Position numbers and translations under genes: made by a program. The notes beneath the pieces were generated by a model. It was not told the origin of the DNA, did no database searches, and saw nothing but the letters and a program-made list of their open reading frames with translations. From the NCBI GenBank assembly GCA_022829145.1, contig CM040746.1, positions 34,546,712 through 34,610,711 of the forward strand: a stretch of 64,000 nt of DNA, read 5' to 3'. Of the stretch, positions 33,261-46,080 are shown piece by piece. The DNA is from Albula goreensis. Its lineage: Eukaryota; Chordata; Actinopteri; Albuliformes; Albulidae. Each line of letters starts with the position of its first letter. Positions within the stretch are counted from its first letter, which is position 1.

Positions 33261-34395
33261 ATTCACAGAGATGTCTGAGGGCTGACATTTGAAATCTGCA
33301 CTATAACCTGGTCAGCAGCTAAGCATTTCTCTCCCCCCAGCAGAATGCTCCTGGTCAAAAGCTGACAGGAAACTGGTTCCAGTTTTGTCAAGGAGGACTG
33401 CCTTCAGCTGTATTTAAGCCAAAAATGCAAGTCTTTCCAGCCCATCTCTCTCCATTTCCACACAGTTTCACACAGCTTGCATACTAAGGTTTCCAAAACA
33501 ACTGCTGCCTCACAAGAACCCAACCCTATCATACCAATCTCTTGCTTCAGTGTTCAAAATGGATCCACTCATTCCCTTCCTTAAGCTGACGTTTAAGGTG
33601 AAAGCTGAGAGTTAATTCATAATTGTCTTTCAGGCGCTGCCAGGGAGAATCAAATGTGTCTCGTCCGCCACACCACGTGTAATCAGTGTGGCTGTGTATC
33701 TCATGGCTACAGGTCCTCTGAAGACTAAAAGAGACAGACGGCTGCTGAGAGATGATGAATGAGTCTTGTGGCACTTTGTGGACTCGCACACTGGCTGATG
33801 GCTGACAGGCATCGGGTGCTGCGACCCCCATCCAGCCCCTCCTCCCGCTGTGACTTTCTGTTAGGCTTGCAAGACTGTGAATGCTCATGGTGCATTCCCA
33901 CGCTGCCGTGACTTCCCAAACTTTTTGGATAGTAGGTGTGGCATCTGTGCCACCTAGAACATAAATGTCATCTTGAACTGCTGGTCTGAGAGTCAGCTCC
34001 AAGTCCCACACACACATAACGCAATGCTGGCTAATGTGAACAGTGGGTCTTAAAACTGCTACATCTTTTCAGTCCCATTCAATCTTCAACAGTGTTAACC
34101 TTTGTGACGCACATAACCAATTTCATTTATTTGCATTACAGAAAAACATACACTGTAAACACAAACAATTGTTTAAAGGTAAACTTGTGTCTACACTGCA
34201 AATGTCAGACTACATTTTTAAGAATAAGTCCATTAGTGATGAAGAGTGTCAGTAGCGCATTCAGCTTTCACGCTCGTAATGTGAAGCATCGATCCCTCGT
34301 GCTGTCACGCATGGTATACTACAAATGAGACCGTTAATGATCAAACTTGCTTTTCACTCCAATGCTGTAATCCTGCAGTCACGTGCTATTTGTTT
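33261..34395. other. Intron-like sequence
   Basis: No gene supported; the 156-codon minus frame at 33547-34017 has no domain or exon borders. At 34245-34300 a faint tRNA-like pattern (anticodon-stem-like TCACGCTCGTAATGTGA, then ATCGATCCC) may be a SINE relic. Confidence 0.4.
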
Positions 34396-34399
34396 TTAG

Positions 34400-36100
34400 A
34401 CAACACAGGACCAGCTAACTGTGCTAGCTTCATAGTAGGCTGTCAATGCACAGGATCTACCATCTGCAGTTGTCAAACTAAAAGAAAATTACCGTCGATA
34501 AGCGTAAGCTTTATATTTAATTCTGGTAAACATCTTTTCCCATCTGACACTCGCAATATGCTAGATTAAATACGATAATTGCGGAATCGAAATACTACCG
34601 TAAAATCACACCCCAAACGTTCGCTATCACTTATTGGTTCAATAGAGTATGTGCTGTGTACCCTTTAATACAAAGAGAGATACATACCTCGCAATGATGT
34701 TCCTGCGTGGAATCTTATCCTAGCAACTACCGTAACGTTACACAGACTGGCTATGTTCTGTACTATAGTAATACTGCTCCTATCTAACTGGGTGCACTGC
34801 GTTTACCCAGAAGTTTGCTAGAGCACGCTTCCTCAAAGTCGACAATTCAGCACCCTGTTGAGAAACTCATCCCTACTATCAAACGCACGAGGTTGCCTCG
34901 AAATATATCTTTTCCTGCGCTGTATTATTTGTGTAAGCCACGACTGAGGAGGCGGTTCAAGAATTAACTAGCGGCGCTGCGTTGTGTTCTCACTCGCGGT
35001 GTCCCAAAACTAAGCGCTCCCTCGAGGACACGTGACTAACCCAGGGGAACGGCTTTCATCTCTCCAGCAGCTGGGATCGATTATACCACTGCCTAGTAAA
35101 AGCAAGTTCCGCTACGGACATCCTTGCTCGTCTCTTTCCTATTTTCATTACACCCTCACTAGACTGCGCAGAAGGAGACGAGTAACGGCATTCTTTTGTA
35201 TTCAGCATGCATAGTCAAACACTCGAGGTACTTCGCAAATACTAAACTACTCATCATTTTCTTGTGTACAAGCAAGCGGACAGAGAGGTATGTAAGGTAG
35301 TCAAGTTGATATAATAGCATTAATATAATAGCATTAGATAAATTCAGAAAAAATAAAATACTTTCTCTCGTTGCTCTGTAACGATTCACAAAGGTTATGC
35401 AAGTAAAATAATACCCTGAATCCATGACAGCTAATGACATCACAGGAAACAAATATTATTTTCAAAGTCGCTAAATAAGCTGAATCAAACATTAAACAGT
35501 AATGAGCGTTTAAACAAACCCTTGCAGAATTATCTAATTTGAATTATATTGAAATATGATAACTTTCGCAGTTAAACTTTAACCACATCATACCTTTCCA
35601 ACTTCGCCTCTGTCTGGGGAAACTTAAGAGTGCAGTTGAAACCCATTACATTTTTGTTGGAATACCCGCTACCACCTTTCCTAGATTAGCAAACATTTTC
35701 GCGAATAATCTTGTATGTCGCAACCTTATTACATTACGTTAACTCACTTGTATCGTAATTTTACTCTAAATAGTCGGAATTGATGACTGGAAGCACAATG
35801 TCATAAAACACGGCCCATCTGTGCTTCTCGCATTCCCGATTACATTGTTATTCAGATGTGCAATAACAATTAGGCCTCCCAAAGTTTTATACAGTGGTAT
35901 GCGCAATTGAATTGCTGCACTATGCAGTCGGCCCATCTGTTAACCTGTCCCCTGCCACGGTGATAACTGCTCAACCATTCACTGATATTTCAGTTTCAGG
36001 TGGATTATTTTATGTAAACAACGGTTAACATGGACTAAAGGAGAAAAAAAGGATTATTTGGCCTCGAGGGGGTCCCTAGCAACACGTTGTAGAATTTAGG
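34400..36100. promoter_or_regulatory. CpG-retaining region, possible promoter
   Basis: For about 1.6 kb CpG occurs near its expected rate although the DNA is AT-rich; 34860-35230 alone holds about two dozen CpGs. In methylated vertebrate genomes this marks DNA kept unmethylated in the germ line, usually promoters. Motifs include GACACGTGAC (E-box, 35027), TCCTAGCAAC (RFX half-site type, 34718), the palindrome GTAACGTTAC (34732-34741) and AAGCGCTCCCTCGAG. On the minus strand, TTGCGAG|GTATGTATC gives a plausible splice donor with exon end at 34688. A non-coding RNA or an alternative first exon reading leftwards would fit. No convincing coding frame. Confidence 0.45.
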
Positions 36101-37780
36101 ATATATGAATCATTCTGTGATGTTGGAAAATGAGCTCTGTCAAACCTGTGCAATAACAGACTTTTCCTCCCAAAGCCAATCATGCAGGAAGTACTGTATA
36201 AGCTGAAACTTCAAACCATGTAGAAAATGTTGTCTTGTGCATGCCATCCTTAACCAACTACACCAGTGTGACCACAAACCTGCTTTCTGCCTTCCATAAT
36301 TTAGAGATCACCTAAATTGCTTTTTTAAAAAACCTGAGCACCAGTGATTCCAGAGTTTTCAAAACTCTGCAAATCACACATGTTTATTAATATTATTGTC
36401 TATATTTGCTAGACTGACAGCCAGCCAGTGAATACCTTTGCACTGGTATCCTTAATAGTTAATACAATTAATAGTCTGTTTATACAATTTAATAGTCTAT
36501 TTATTGTCAAAATTATTATGGAGTCTGTGTTAACCAGACTCATGAATAAAATAAACGTATAGACAGCAGTAAAGTAAATGTTGAAATGTAACTGTCTGCC
36601 ATAAACTATTAATTTAACCCCGGCATTGTGTTTGAATGCATGCTTGTTGTAATTTTTTCTAGGCAGAAAACAGCTGAAAGGGAAACAAATAAAAACAAGT
36701 AGCACAACATTATTATTGGCATTTGGGTTACTAAAACACGGGCCTGAACAGGCACTGTTTTAATAGGATAGTGTGTTTGTAAAAGAAGAGCCACAACCCA
36801 CACTGTGCTGGTGTCAAAAATAGCGAAATAATGAATGTGCTCCCATAGGAAATGTGCTGGGAAAAGAGGGAATAGCAAAGTCTCTCAGGAGGCTAATTTT
36901 TGACTTTCCTTTTCAGAATTAGTCTGCATTATTTCAGAGAAAAATCACCCCGTCCTATTTTTTATTCATCTTCCAGATGTGAAGGAATATAAATGATTAA
37001 TCAGTTTCTGTCTTTGATTCAAAAGGGGCATGTACAAAACATCAATGGATTTGGACAGGCGTGGGAAAAGCGTGTAAAAACAGGTGAGAATACAAGCTTG
37101 GAATTCATAGAAGATTCTCAGAGGGTCTGAAAACCAGAACATACCTCATTGTTGGACAATTACAATAGAAGACTGAATGAATCCATTTGTCACTTGTAAA
37201 ACAAACTGCTCCCTCCGTACTCTTGCTACAACCAGTCACTGGCCTCCGTCAGGACCAGATTAAGTATAGCTGCCGCCGATTGTTAAAAGAATAACATGAA
37301 AAGGGAAAAACAAAGAGGCCTTTCAAAAAAATTTTCAAAACCAACATACAAGTTCTTTGAGAAGTCTGGTTTCCAGAGATGTGATCAAAACCATTGCAGT
37401 CTTACAAGCCACTCGTAGGTTAACTGTCAATAAAGACTGACAGATCAAAGAAAAAGCACTGGCTGTTTCTTTATTAGAACAACATTCTGCATTGTTCTGT
37501 AATTTTTTTGTACTCTGTAGACAATAATGTGTCCTAATATATGCTAAAAATGTGAGTAGGCACAAACACAGAAATATAACTAAAATACACCAGAATATAT
37601 TATGCATGAAGGATAAAATTGAGTTGAAGAAATCCTGGTTGGAAAGAGATTGTTTCTCAAAGGAATGTAGGATGGAACTGACATGACTGCCTGCAGATTT
37701 TTAACATTTTCCTCCCTTCTTTTGACAAAAGTGCAAAGGAGCAAGTTAAAAACAGGAAAGTCAATTACAGCTGAACACAA
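36101..37780. other. Intron-like AT-rich sequence
   Basis: No gene supported. A small inverted pair AGAGTTTT/AAAACTCT lies at 36350-36366, flanked by GTGATT/AATCAC. Confidence 0.45.
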
Positions 37781-38070
37781 GAGTCATATTCTCGAGCCCC
37801 AGCGAAAGACCAGCTGCATTATCTGTGGAACAAATGAAAGATAATGCTTTGGGTAACTGTGCTGCTTAGAAAATCTGAGGGACTTGACTCTTATTACGGC
37901 TCCGCTATTTACAGGAACTTTTCTTGAGGTGCTCCAGCTCTGATGTCAGCGGTTATACTCTGTAAATCTATTGCTATAATACAAATCCATTCCAGCAAAT
38001 CGCATTACGCTCGACAAGAATAAATTGGCAATGTAAGTGGATCAAATGTGTAAAACGCTCTGTGATTGGA
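37780..38070. promoter_or_regulatory. Enhancer-like block
   Basis: Contains TGCATTATCTGTGG, GATAATGCTTTGGG, GGTTATACTC, CAGCAAATCGCATTACG. Composition is preserved-looking; no protein signal. Confidence 0.3.
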
Positions 38071-40380
38071 TGATGGTGGTGGTGTGTATGTGGCTGGGAG
38101 ACAGAAAGAAGGAGAAAAAAAAGAAACAGAGGTGGACTTCGGCTATGAGGGTGATTCGGCTTGCAGGATGAACCCTGTCTACCCCATGGGAACCGATGAA
38201 GGGACGTCTTGAGGCCCAAGTTGGAAGAAGCTGTCATTTCTTAGCCCATCCTTGATCGACCTTCAAGTGGTCAAAGTAGTCAAGGTTTTACACAATGAAG
38301 CGGTCTGGCAACTTCCACGGCAAATTAACACGCCTCTTCGCTTTGGACTCTTAAGTTTTGGCAGACCATTAAAGGGCCGCTGTGTTTCACGGCAGCGGTG
38401 CTGGGGTACGAAAGATTTTCAAAAGGTTTTTTTTTCCAGTAACATTCTGTTAATTTGCATTTGCATAGTGTCTTTCATTCCAAAGCAACCCTCTTCTTCA
38501 GGGTTATAAAACTGTTACATTGAGTCAGGAAAGAGATGCCCTGCTTCATCACCACTACAGAGATCGGTCAATGTCTTCCTTAAACAATTAGCGGAGGATT
38601 CTGTCCTCATTTTATGAGTATAGAAATGGTTGATGTTAGGTGCTGCACTTTGGCATTCAGATGACTCAAATTTGGGTAAATTCAAATGTAGTGCCCCTGG
38701 CAGTCTTGCGGCATTATTTCCACTGTACCGGTGGGCTGTCTTGTGGGATATGAGAACAGAACCTCTCTTTTATCTCATCCTCTGGAGCGAGACATGCTCA
38801 TTAATGCTTGTTGGTTGATGTTGACTGAAAAGAAAGCTAACAAGTTTACCATGACTCCAATTACCATATCTCATTCAAGTAAATTATGAGTCAACAATGG
38901 CAAAAGTTTCTGTTCTTATCATTACATTTTCTTATGTTCTAATTGGCTATGGCACTGTCCAGGTGCATGTAGTATATAATCTATGAGTTAGTCTTGCTGC
39001 GTTCATTAAGAAGATTCCGAAATGCAATGATTTATGGGAAATCAACAGGCACAAGTAGCCCAGGAAAACTGCCTGAAAAAGACAAACTGTGTCCTCCATT
39101 GTGTTGAGTTTGCCAGAGACAACCGGTTGGCCAGGTAGCATGGGGTCGAAATGAAGCGCATTTGGAGGTCTCTCATGTGGTTGAAATAATCCTGGAAGTG
39201 AGTTCCTGCCCGTTATCAGAAACATCCCTGAATATAAAGTGCAACTAGGGTGGCAGGATTAGTTGGAATGGAGCATGACAGGCTTGGAGATGTGTGTATA
39301 TGTCTGTAGCTCCTTTCTCTTGCAGTTGGTGGGCTATTAGGCCCATCGTCTTTTATGGAAAAGGGTTTGATGGGAATTATTTTAACTAGCACATGTCATG
39401 TAGACCCGCTATCAGTTGGGGGATTTATAAAGTCTTTTATAAAAACTTTCTCTTCGTTTGAATTGTTTGTGCCCTTTATCTGAATATCTTATATTGTAGG
39501 CTGTTTGCAGTGAAGACTGGACTTTCCACTGAGTAAAACAATGAATAAAACAAATGCCCAAGCATAATAAATTTAAGGAAGAGAGAGGGGAAAGAGAGAG
39601 AGAGAGCCAATTATTGCATGACTTCAACTGGACTGGCTACGAGAAGAATTAAAACATTGAGATTCCTCCACGGGGGTTGGGGGGGGGGGATCTGTGCCTT
39701 TAACCCCTTGGTATAAAACAGCCAGAAAATGACAAGTTTTTTTAAGCCAAGACAAAGAGCCCTGCTTTGCATGCAGCGAAACGTGTCTGACTGAAATGGC
39801 TGGACACACACGTGTGGTTCTCACACTTGTTGTTTATGCAGCCAGCTGGATAAGCTCCTCCTAAGGGCTGAAAGATGCGGTTGGACAGAGTGTCAGACTT
39901 AGTGGACGATTCACCCAGCTGCGGCGATGAATGCTAAAAAGATAGCCCTCAGGTCATAAACTCCCTCAACCTATGCACCTTTACCACAACCTTCTGGGAA
40001 ACGCTTGTCATCTATGCAGTAAATCGCAACCCCGTTCAACTTATTATTTTTTTAGAAACATGTCACTGTCATCTGTGAATGTGATGAACTGCACAGTCAG
40101 ATTTTAGTTGACTCTGTCATGAAGGCTGGGTTTATTGCAAAAAAATATACATTTCAGTGGTTTCATGTGATTCTGATGCTGTGAGCTCTGCAGGATGTGG
40201 ATTCGTTAATCACTCTGGTGAAGTGGGGTGCATGCTCAGTTCCGGGTCTACACCAGGACTGAATTCCCAGGGCACTCATTATAGAGAGCAGCTGACAGAA
40301 GTCTAGAGAGGACAGGATGCACAGCAAAACTCAAGCATAAATAAAATAATTTCCCTCTTGGTTCTTCACTGGGGAGGGGT
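38071..40380. other. Intron-like sequence
   Basis: A faint minus-strand L2-type tail may lie at 38450-38490 (CATTTGCATAGTGTC..CCAAAGCAACC). AG-rich DNA at 39580-39606 and a G run at 39677-39690. No gene supported. Confidence 0.4.
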
Positions 40381-40388
40381 GGGGTGAG

Positions 40389-40389
<1 letters not shown>

Positions 40390-40424
<35 letters not shown>

Positions 40425-40447
40425 TGGGGGGGGGGGGTGTTGGGGAT
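40390..40447. repeat. GT microsatellite followed by a G run
   Basis: GT from 40391 to 40423, then about 14 G, then TGTTGGGG. G-quadruplex potential on the plus strand. Confidence 0.95.
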
Positions 40448-40635
40448 TTAGGATGCTCCTGTTCAGTAGACTTGAGAATCAGAGAATTAGCCAACTTCTG
40501 AAACCTTCTGACCAAATTCTTCATAAAATAAATAATTGTCAGTCGTACAGATCCTTTGAGGGTCAGCCATGTTCACTGTAAATGTATCACCGGCCAAAGA
40601 AAATGTGCATTGTTTTATTTTCGGGGGAAAAATAC

Positions 40636-40760
40636 TTACTATTATTTATTTGCTCAGCAGATACCTTTACCAACAGGAAAATACATAGTGTGCAATTTCA
40701 CATTTCACTATCCATCATGAACAAACTGGATTAGATTGTAAAAATTCAAGTAGTTATATT
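40636..40760 (-). mobile_element. SINE/LINE 3' tail remnant, L2 type
   Basis: ATTATTTATTTGCTCAGCAG followed by ATACCTTTACCAACAGG is the reverse of a decayed L2-type tail (compare the left end of the SINE at 1425). The element body to the right is too diverged to identify. Confidence 0.45.
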
Positions 40761-41276
40761 TATTGGTATGTTCCTGGTGGAAGATGTATGAAAAGTTGGT
40801 TACATCTACAAAACATCTGCATGGTGGAGCAGAACTATTATTAAGTTAATGTTTCTATCAGACCCAAACCAGGCTGGGGAGGGCATAAGTGTGTGTGCGT
40901 GTGTGTATGTTTTACTGTATTTGTCATAATTTGTCGTCTGAAATGCAACTGTAATCAGATTGTATGTGATCGGTTACCTCCCGACTCTCTTAATCTCATA
41001 AGGTTCTGAATATGTGCGTTGAGTCCTTTGGATTCGGAAGCCTGAGGCACATTATAAGTGCCTAATAAGCACGGCACTCCAGGGTGGAATCCCATATAAC
41101 GCAAAGGCAGGAGACTTATTTATGAATATTATTTTATTATTAGAACAATATTAGAGGTCATAATAGTTGCTTGATGCATTTCTTATAAAGGAAGAAATCT
41201 AGATAAGAAATTACAGTGCACAAAAGAAAAGGCTAAGCGAAAGTGACAGTATACAACTCTCTAAATGCTACCCATG

Positions 41277-41334
41277 ACCATCTTATTATATTGAGACCAA
41301 AATCCCTTTGTGTAATTCAATATAAATCAAAGCT
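41277..41334 (+). repeat. Uncharacterised repeat, copy 1
   Basis: ACCATCTTATTATATT..ATAAATCAAAGC matches 48205-48264 over about 60 bp in the same orientation with roughly a quarter of positions changed. I do not recognise the family. Confidence 0.6.
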
Positions 41335-41719
41335 TCGCCAGTATTCAACAAATGAAAAACATGAAAGAGTCAGATAAATGTGCTTTAGACGCTTGCGAGG
41401 CTTAGCACAACAGGGCTTTATCGCCCTGCAAAACAGCAGCTGTCTGCAGCTTTCCTCTTGATTTGAATAGGGACAGGGGGAGTACAACATGGAGAATGAC
41501 AAAAGGTCAGAAAACCCAAACAGCTAAGTAAACAAATGGTACATTAACACAATATATGTTACTGTTCCTTTTTAAAACATGCAATAATCAGTCAATTAGC
41601 ATTCATTTGATATAGAGCCAAAACCAATCATGTCAGGTTTTAAATTAAGCTACAGCTCTTCATAAAATGGCAGCTATTTGTACTGAATAAATTATGTACA
41701 GGATATCATTACAAGTACA

Positions 41720-42680
41720 GAAAAATGACACTGAATGTCCAAACCATCCCTTGTCCATCAATGAAATGCTAATCCCTGAAAGAGGTCAGGAAAATAGGCA
41801 TGTGGCTGCTCAATAAGCTCTAGTGCACTTAGAAATTAGTTTATCATAAGTTTTAAATTTTTAAAGGTTTATAAATTGGTAATTAGGAAAGGGTAAGTGA
41901 TGCCGGAGCAGAGTAATAATTGATGAAGCTGACTACAGATGGGACACGATGCGTAATTAATTACTGTAACTGATCAGCTCTGTTTTTTTTTCCTTGCCAA
42001 AGTCCAACATGGGTAAGTCTGAAGTTAAGAACTCTGAAAAAGGTAACATAGTTTTATTTATGCATTTGTTATTCACAAATTTAATTTATAGAAAAACAAA
42101 ATTCTTTACTATAAGATATATGCGTTTTGTGCTCATCACATGTCCTCAAATGTAAAATTAGCACAGACTGTAATGTGTATTGTTCCTTAAACTGTTAAGA
42201 GAAAGCTGAATTAATACATCCCTTTGATTTTCTGTTTCAGTGAATTTTAAAATCATATTTCAACTTGGATTAAAACTGTGGTTACACATGATGGGGAAGA
42301 AAAGCAATATTTCTGGAGGGCTATCGCTTTAACCTGCCCCTCACACCAGCAGGGAGTCCAATTATGAGTGTGGAAGCACATTGAGTTCAAAGCCCAGTCC
42401 TTGCGTCAAGTAATGAGAGGAAAATAATCTAGAATTGAGCCTCGGAAATTTCCTTCGGGGGGAAGTGATTTATCTCCTGAGCAGCTTGGCCAATTCCTTA
42501 ACGTGGTCAAACTCCAAAGTTAAGAAGTACTCTAAGCAATTAATTACAAAGCAGAACCCTCTTAAGTAAGCGGCATGATCAAAACGTACCCGTACCAATT
42601 ACAACTCATTTGAAACACACATTGTATCGATAAATATTAACTCAACATTAATTCATATTAAGTACAGGATTGTGTGCGGA
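41720..42680. promoter_or_regulatory. Enhancer-like region
   Basis: Two preserved-looking parts (41760-42000 and 42340-42680) with ATGCGTAATTAATTACTG (41950), GAGTAATAATTGATG (41910), AAGCAATTAATTACAAAG (42534) and CGGTGTCATC. Between them is AT-rich DNA. ATGGGTAAGTCTG at 42009 looks like a start codon fused to a donor but has no upstream or downstream exon support. Confidence 0.35.
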
Positions 42681-42838
42681 TTGGGAATGGGTTCATAAAA
42701 GTACCGCTCCTAAATCAAATATAATGGCCCAATCGGTGTCATCTGACCACCGTGAGAGAGTGTGTGAAAGCGCATTATGGTTGATGACATCATCTAAGTG
42801 CCCCAGAGTCAGAGGAAAAAAAATAAGGGTTTGTTCCG

Positions 42839-42852
42839 GTTGCCATGGATAC
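42839..42852 (+). promoter_or_regulatory. RFX X-box-like site
   Basis: GTTGCCATGGATAC, one base from the palindromic X-box. Confidence 0.4.
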
Positions 42853-42869
42853 AGTTTTCAAAACTGTTT

Positions 42870-43070
42870 AGAGCATGGGTAGGTAACCATGGTCCTAGAG
42901 AGCTACAGGGTATGTAGATTTCTTTTGCTACTCGGCGCATAATTGATGAATTAGCACAGATACTTACCTCAGCAACTTCTTGGGTCTGAAATGGTTGCTG
43001 ATTTTAACGTGACAACAAAAACCAACACACCCTGAAAGTCTCCAGGAGTGGAATTTGCTACCTTGGCTTA
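42870..43070. mobile_element. hAT-like palindromic element
   Basis: Left end GGTAACCATGGTCCTAGAGA and right end CTCCAGGAGTGGAATTTGC are inverted relative to each other, with ACAGGGT/ACCCTGA just inside. The centre includes GGGTCTGAAATGGTTGC. It matches the common fish 'GGTAACCCTGGTCCTGGAGAGCC' family, as at 28155. Transposition would have used a hAT-type transposase supplied elsewhere; no coding remains here. Confidence 0.75.
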
Positions 43071-44185
43071 GGAGCTGTGAAATCTCTTTCTGTAACAATG
43101 AAACTGACTTGGGCAGCACAAGCTGTTTCCTGTCTCTCAGCTATAGCTGCTGCGGGAGTGTACAGAGGACAGTAGCATGTAGGATCCCCTCGGTGAGCTG
43201 CACAGATGGCGTGGACCGCAGTCTGAAACCTGCCGCAGACCTACCTACATCAGATCTGTGCTGTGACTCGGAATTGAAATGAGGTTGCCGTGGGGAGTTT
43301 GGGGCTGGAGAGCGCTATGCTATGGGCCTGAGCTGCATGAAAGAACACAGGATTGTGGGCCAGCGCTGCAGAAGGAGGGCAAATGAGCGGCCTGCGATAT
43401 TTAAGAGAACAAAGTGCCCCACATGCTTTGAGTTTTGCTTTGACAACTTCGGCCGGCATGTCACGTCCCGACTCTTGTGATGAAATACTTCTCATGACAG
43501 AACCAACCACAAAAAAAAAAAAAAAAAAACAAAACAGCTCAGTTTTCCAGCTGGATATTTATATCTGAATGCCTACAATAGCAGGTTTGGTAATAACATA
43601 GTTATGTCTTACATTCCTTTTACGAACTAGGGCACAAATATCTAGTATAAAAAGACCTCCCACAGCCAGATCAATGTAGCTTGTTCCTGTAATTATGTTC
43701 TTCTTCAGCTCATGAGGCTAATCACATCCCTTTGTGTGTTATTTGGACAGGGTGGTAATTTGAGGTTTCCAGATGCATCTCTGCGACTGTAACGTAATTA
43801 TGTAACTCTGCTTTATTACACAGGCTTCCTCCATACATCTTTGTTGTGTTTTAAGTGGCTTGGAGAAAACGGAGTGCTAAGATGGTCGTTCCAGATGGGG
43901 GGGGGGTCTTTCAAATGAACAGTCGCCGGGCTGGTGGTGGGTCAGCAGACTCACAGAGGATTCTTTTCCATGTCCTTTCTTCTCCATCTCCCCCTCTCTC
44001 TCTCTCCCTCCCCCTCCCGTCTCTCTCCGTCTTTCTCCATCTCCCTCTTTTGTTCTATGTTGTGGTACACTGTGTTCCATTTTCTATGTTGTAACAGGCA
44101 GTGGAGATGTGGAAATAAATATCTTCTCGAATGACTTAATGATAAAGTCTGTTCTCTCTCATTTTATACCTCTCTCTTTCTCTGT
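43071..44185. other. Intron-like sequence with simple repeats
   Basis: A run at 43511-43529, G run near 43900, pyrimidine-rich tract at 43978-44052. Small frames on both strands have no support. Confidence 0.45.
43978..44052. repeat. Pyrimidine (CT/CCC) tract
   Basis: CTCTCTC and CCCTCCCC runs on the plus strand, almost free of purines for 70 bp; may form triplex DNA. Confidence 0.9.
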
Positions 44186-44194
44186 CCTCTCGAT

Positions 44195-44345
44195 CAGCCT
44201 GCCTATCTATCTGTCTGTCTGTCTGTCTATCTATCCTGCCTTAGTGAACAGTAAAGTCCATTCATCTATCTGTCCATTCATTCACCTGTCTATTGATCTT
44301 TCTGTCTGTCAGCCTGCCAATCTATATGTCTATCTATCTATCTAG
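44195..44345. repeat. CTAT/CTGT tetranucleotide array
   Basis: Two patches (44200-44236 and 44260-44344) of CTAT and CTGT units separated by unique sequence. Confidence 0.93.
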
Positions 44346-44349
44346 CATC

Positions 44350-45425
44350 AGTACATTGAGCCAACAAGCTCTTTCTCACCGCTCCTCCTGTCTCTCCAAG
44401 CCGTCCAGGTAGCCCCACGTCTCTGGAACAGCAGCATAATCCTGCGGAAGGAATGTATTGGATGACCCTTTTGATGGCGAGGTTCCGTGCCTGGCCTTTC
44501 AAGCACAGCGCCTTTCAAACACACGTTTGAGGTTCCTGTGCGGTTTGAGAGACAGAGAGATAGGGGAACCCTATGAAGACAGGAGGTAAGGAAACTCTCC
44601 TCTTGTGCCTGAGAAAATACCCCTGCTCTTTTTTCAGCAGTGTGGTAATGTTAGATGGCATTCCAGAACTGTCAGAAACTCCGGACGGTTGCTCTATCAA
44701 ACATTCAGTAAAGTCACATTCATTTTCTTCATCAGCTATGAGCAGCACATTTCTGTTCTATTTTTAAAAAAATCAATCACTGTACTTATGATGTTGTGTG
44801 AGCATTGAAAAAAATGTGAATTTCTTAAATTCATTATGGAAATATGAGGATGAAAACCACTGTGGTCAGACTGAACATAGCCTCAAGAATGAGGAAGCAA
44901 AGAGATCGGCTCTGATCCTTATGAGACCTGTGGAGTTTAGGATCAGGTATGAGTATTATATTCATCCCTGATACATGTGTTGAAACAAGATACTTCATGT
45001 CTAGGAAATAACCTATGAATCAATTCCCAAAGCATTGTTTATGTGAAATTTGGAGGCATGGGAAGCAGAGCTGTCATGACTCTTTGGATTTTTATCAAGT
45101 TCAGTAGCTGAGCTCAGCCTCGGCCCCTTTCTCCTGATTAGTCTGTTCTGCTCTGCTCCTATTCCACCCCGAGCACTTTCCGGCGTATGGGCAAAGCTTT
45201 TAGCTCAAGGCCATGAAGCCTGGTAATGCAGGGAAATGTTTCAGATACAATCTCACACCTGGGCTTTTTACTCCGTGGCAATGGGAAATGTGGAAGACGA
45301 TGAGAGACCATCAGCCTCCACCTCTCTCCCCTGATCAGATCGCACCTTCGCTGCCCGGCCAGATAATCTGCGTTTCAGCACCAGTCGCCCAGAGGAGGGA
45401 GAGGGAGGGGAGTGGGTGAGTTGGA
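44350..45425. other. Intron-like sequence
   Basis: No gene supported. Frames of 60-80 codons overlap on both strands without exon signals. Confidence 0.45.
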
Positions 45426-45426
45426 G

Positions 45427-45482
45427 AAAGAAAAAAAAAAGAAAGAAGAAAGAAAGAAAGAGTGAGAGAGAGACAGGGGGAG
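45427..45482. repeat. Purine-rich AAAG/GAGA tract
   Basis: AAAG tandem followed by GAGA, ending in GGGGGAGA. Confidence 0.92.
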
Positions 45483-45599
45483 AACAGAGCAATGGAAAGC
45501 CAAAGACCTCATGCCATGACTTTCCAGAAGGTTCAGAAGCTGGAGGATGATGGGAAGAGGTCAGAGAGGGCACACAAATCCCTCAGATAACCCACACAC

Positions 45600-46080
45600 A
45601 TCAAAGAGCACGTCTCCACTGGAATATACAGCAGCGGCGGCCGAGGACTCGGCGCAGAACCAGCAGGCGCTGGAGCTTCAAGCTTCATCCAACCGGCATT
45701 AAAGATACAGCGAGCGGAAATGTCTCACCGAGAGGATGAAAGAAAGGAAAGAGGGAAAGTGGGATTATTCAAAAGGAGGGGTGAAGCCATGGGGGCGAGA
45801 GTTGGGGGGCTCGCCTTTCGTAGGGAGTGCAAAGTCGATAGAGGAGGCGAGTCGGTCTTTGTATGTCGAGATGTGGCTAGGCCGTTGCAGTGATCTCGTG
45901 GGCGCGGCAGGTCCGATCACACGAAAGCTATGAGGATGAAAGATGGGACCACTTAATTAAGGTTGTGCGCTGGAGTCGGGGACTGGGAGGCCTGTGCAGG
46001 TGCGGATTTGCGCAGATGAGGCAAGCCTTGTCTCCGCGGAGGAAGATAACTGTGCAGGTGGTACTAGTTCGCTGAGGCCT
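45600..46080. promoter_or_regulatory. CpG island-like block
   Basis: About 55% GC with around 33 CpGs in 480 bp, near the expected number. Includes GCGGCGGCCGAGG (45633), GGGCGCGGC (45900), TTAATTAAGG (45954) and CTCCGCGG (46034). Two overlapping frames run over it, but the peptides are low-complexity basic and I see no start with exon borders. May be an alternative promoter or CpG-rich intronic element, like 5580-5935. Confidence 0.4.

Noticed and set aside
34245-34300. tRNA-like pattern
   Set aside because: Anticodon-stem-like and B box-like words only; the A box is not convincing. Perhaps a SINE relic.
36330-36370. Inverted repeat AGAGTTTT/AAAACTCT as a microRNA precursor
   Set aside because: Stem too short and loop-poor; no known microRNA seed.
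42009-42060. ATGGGTAAGTCTG, a start codon directly before a donor
   Set aside because: No promoter, no acceptor and no conserved peptide; single chance match to the donor consensus.
45600-45895. Open frame through GCGGCGGCCGAGG and ATGTCTCACCGAG
   Set aside because: Open in two frames because of high GC; peptide is low-complexity and basic.
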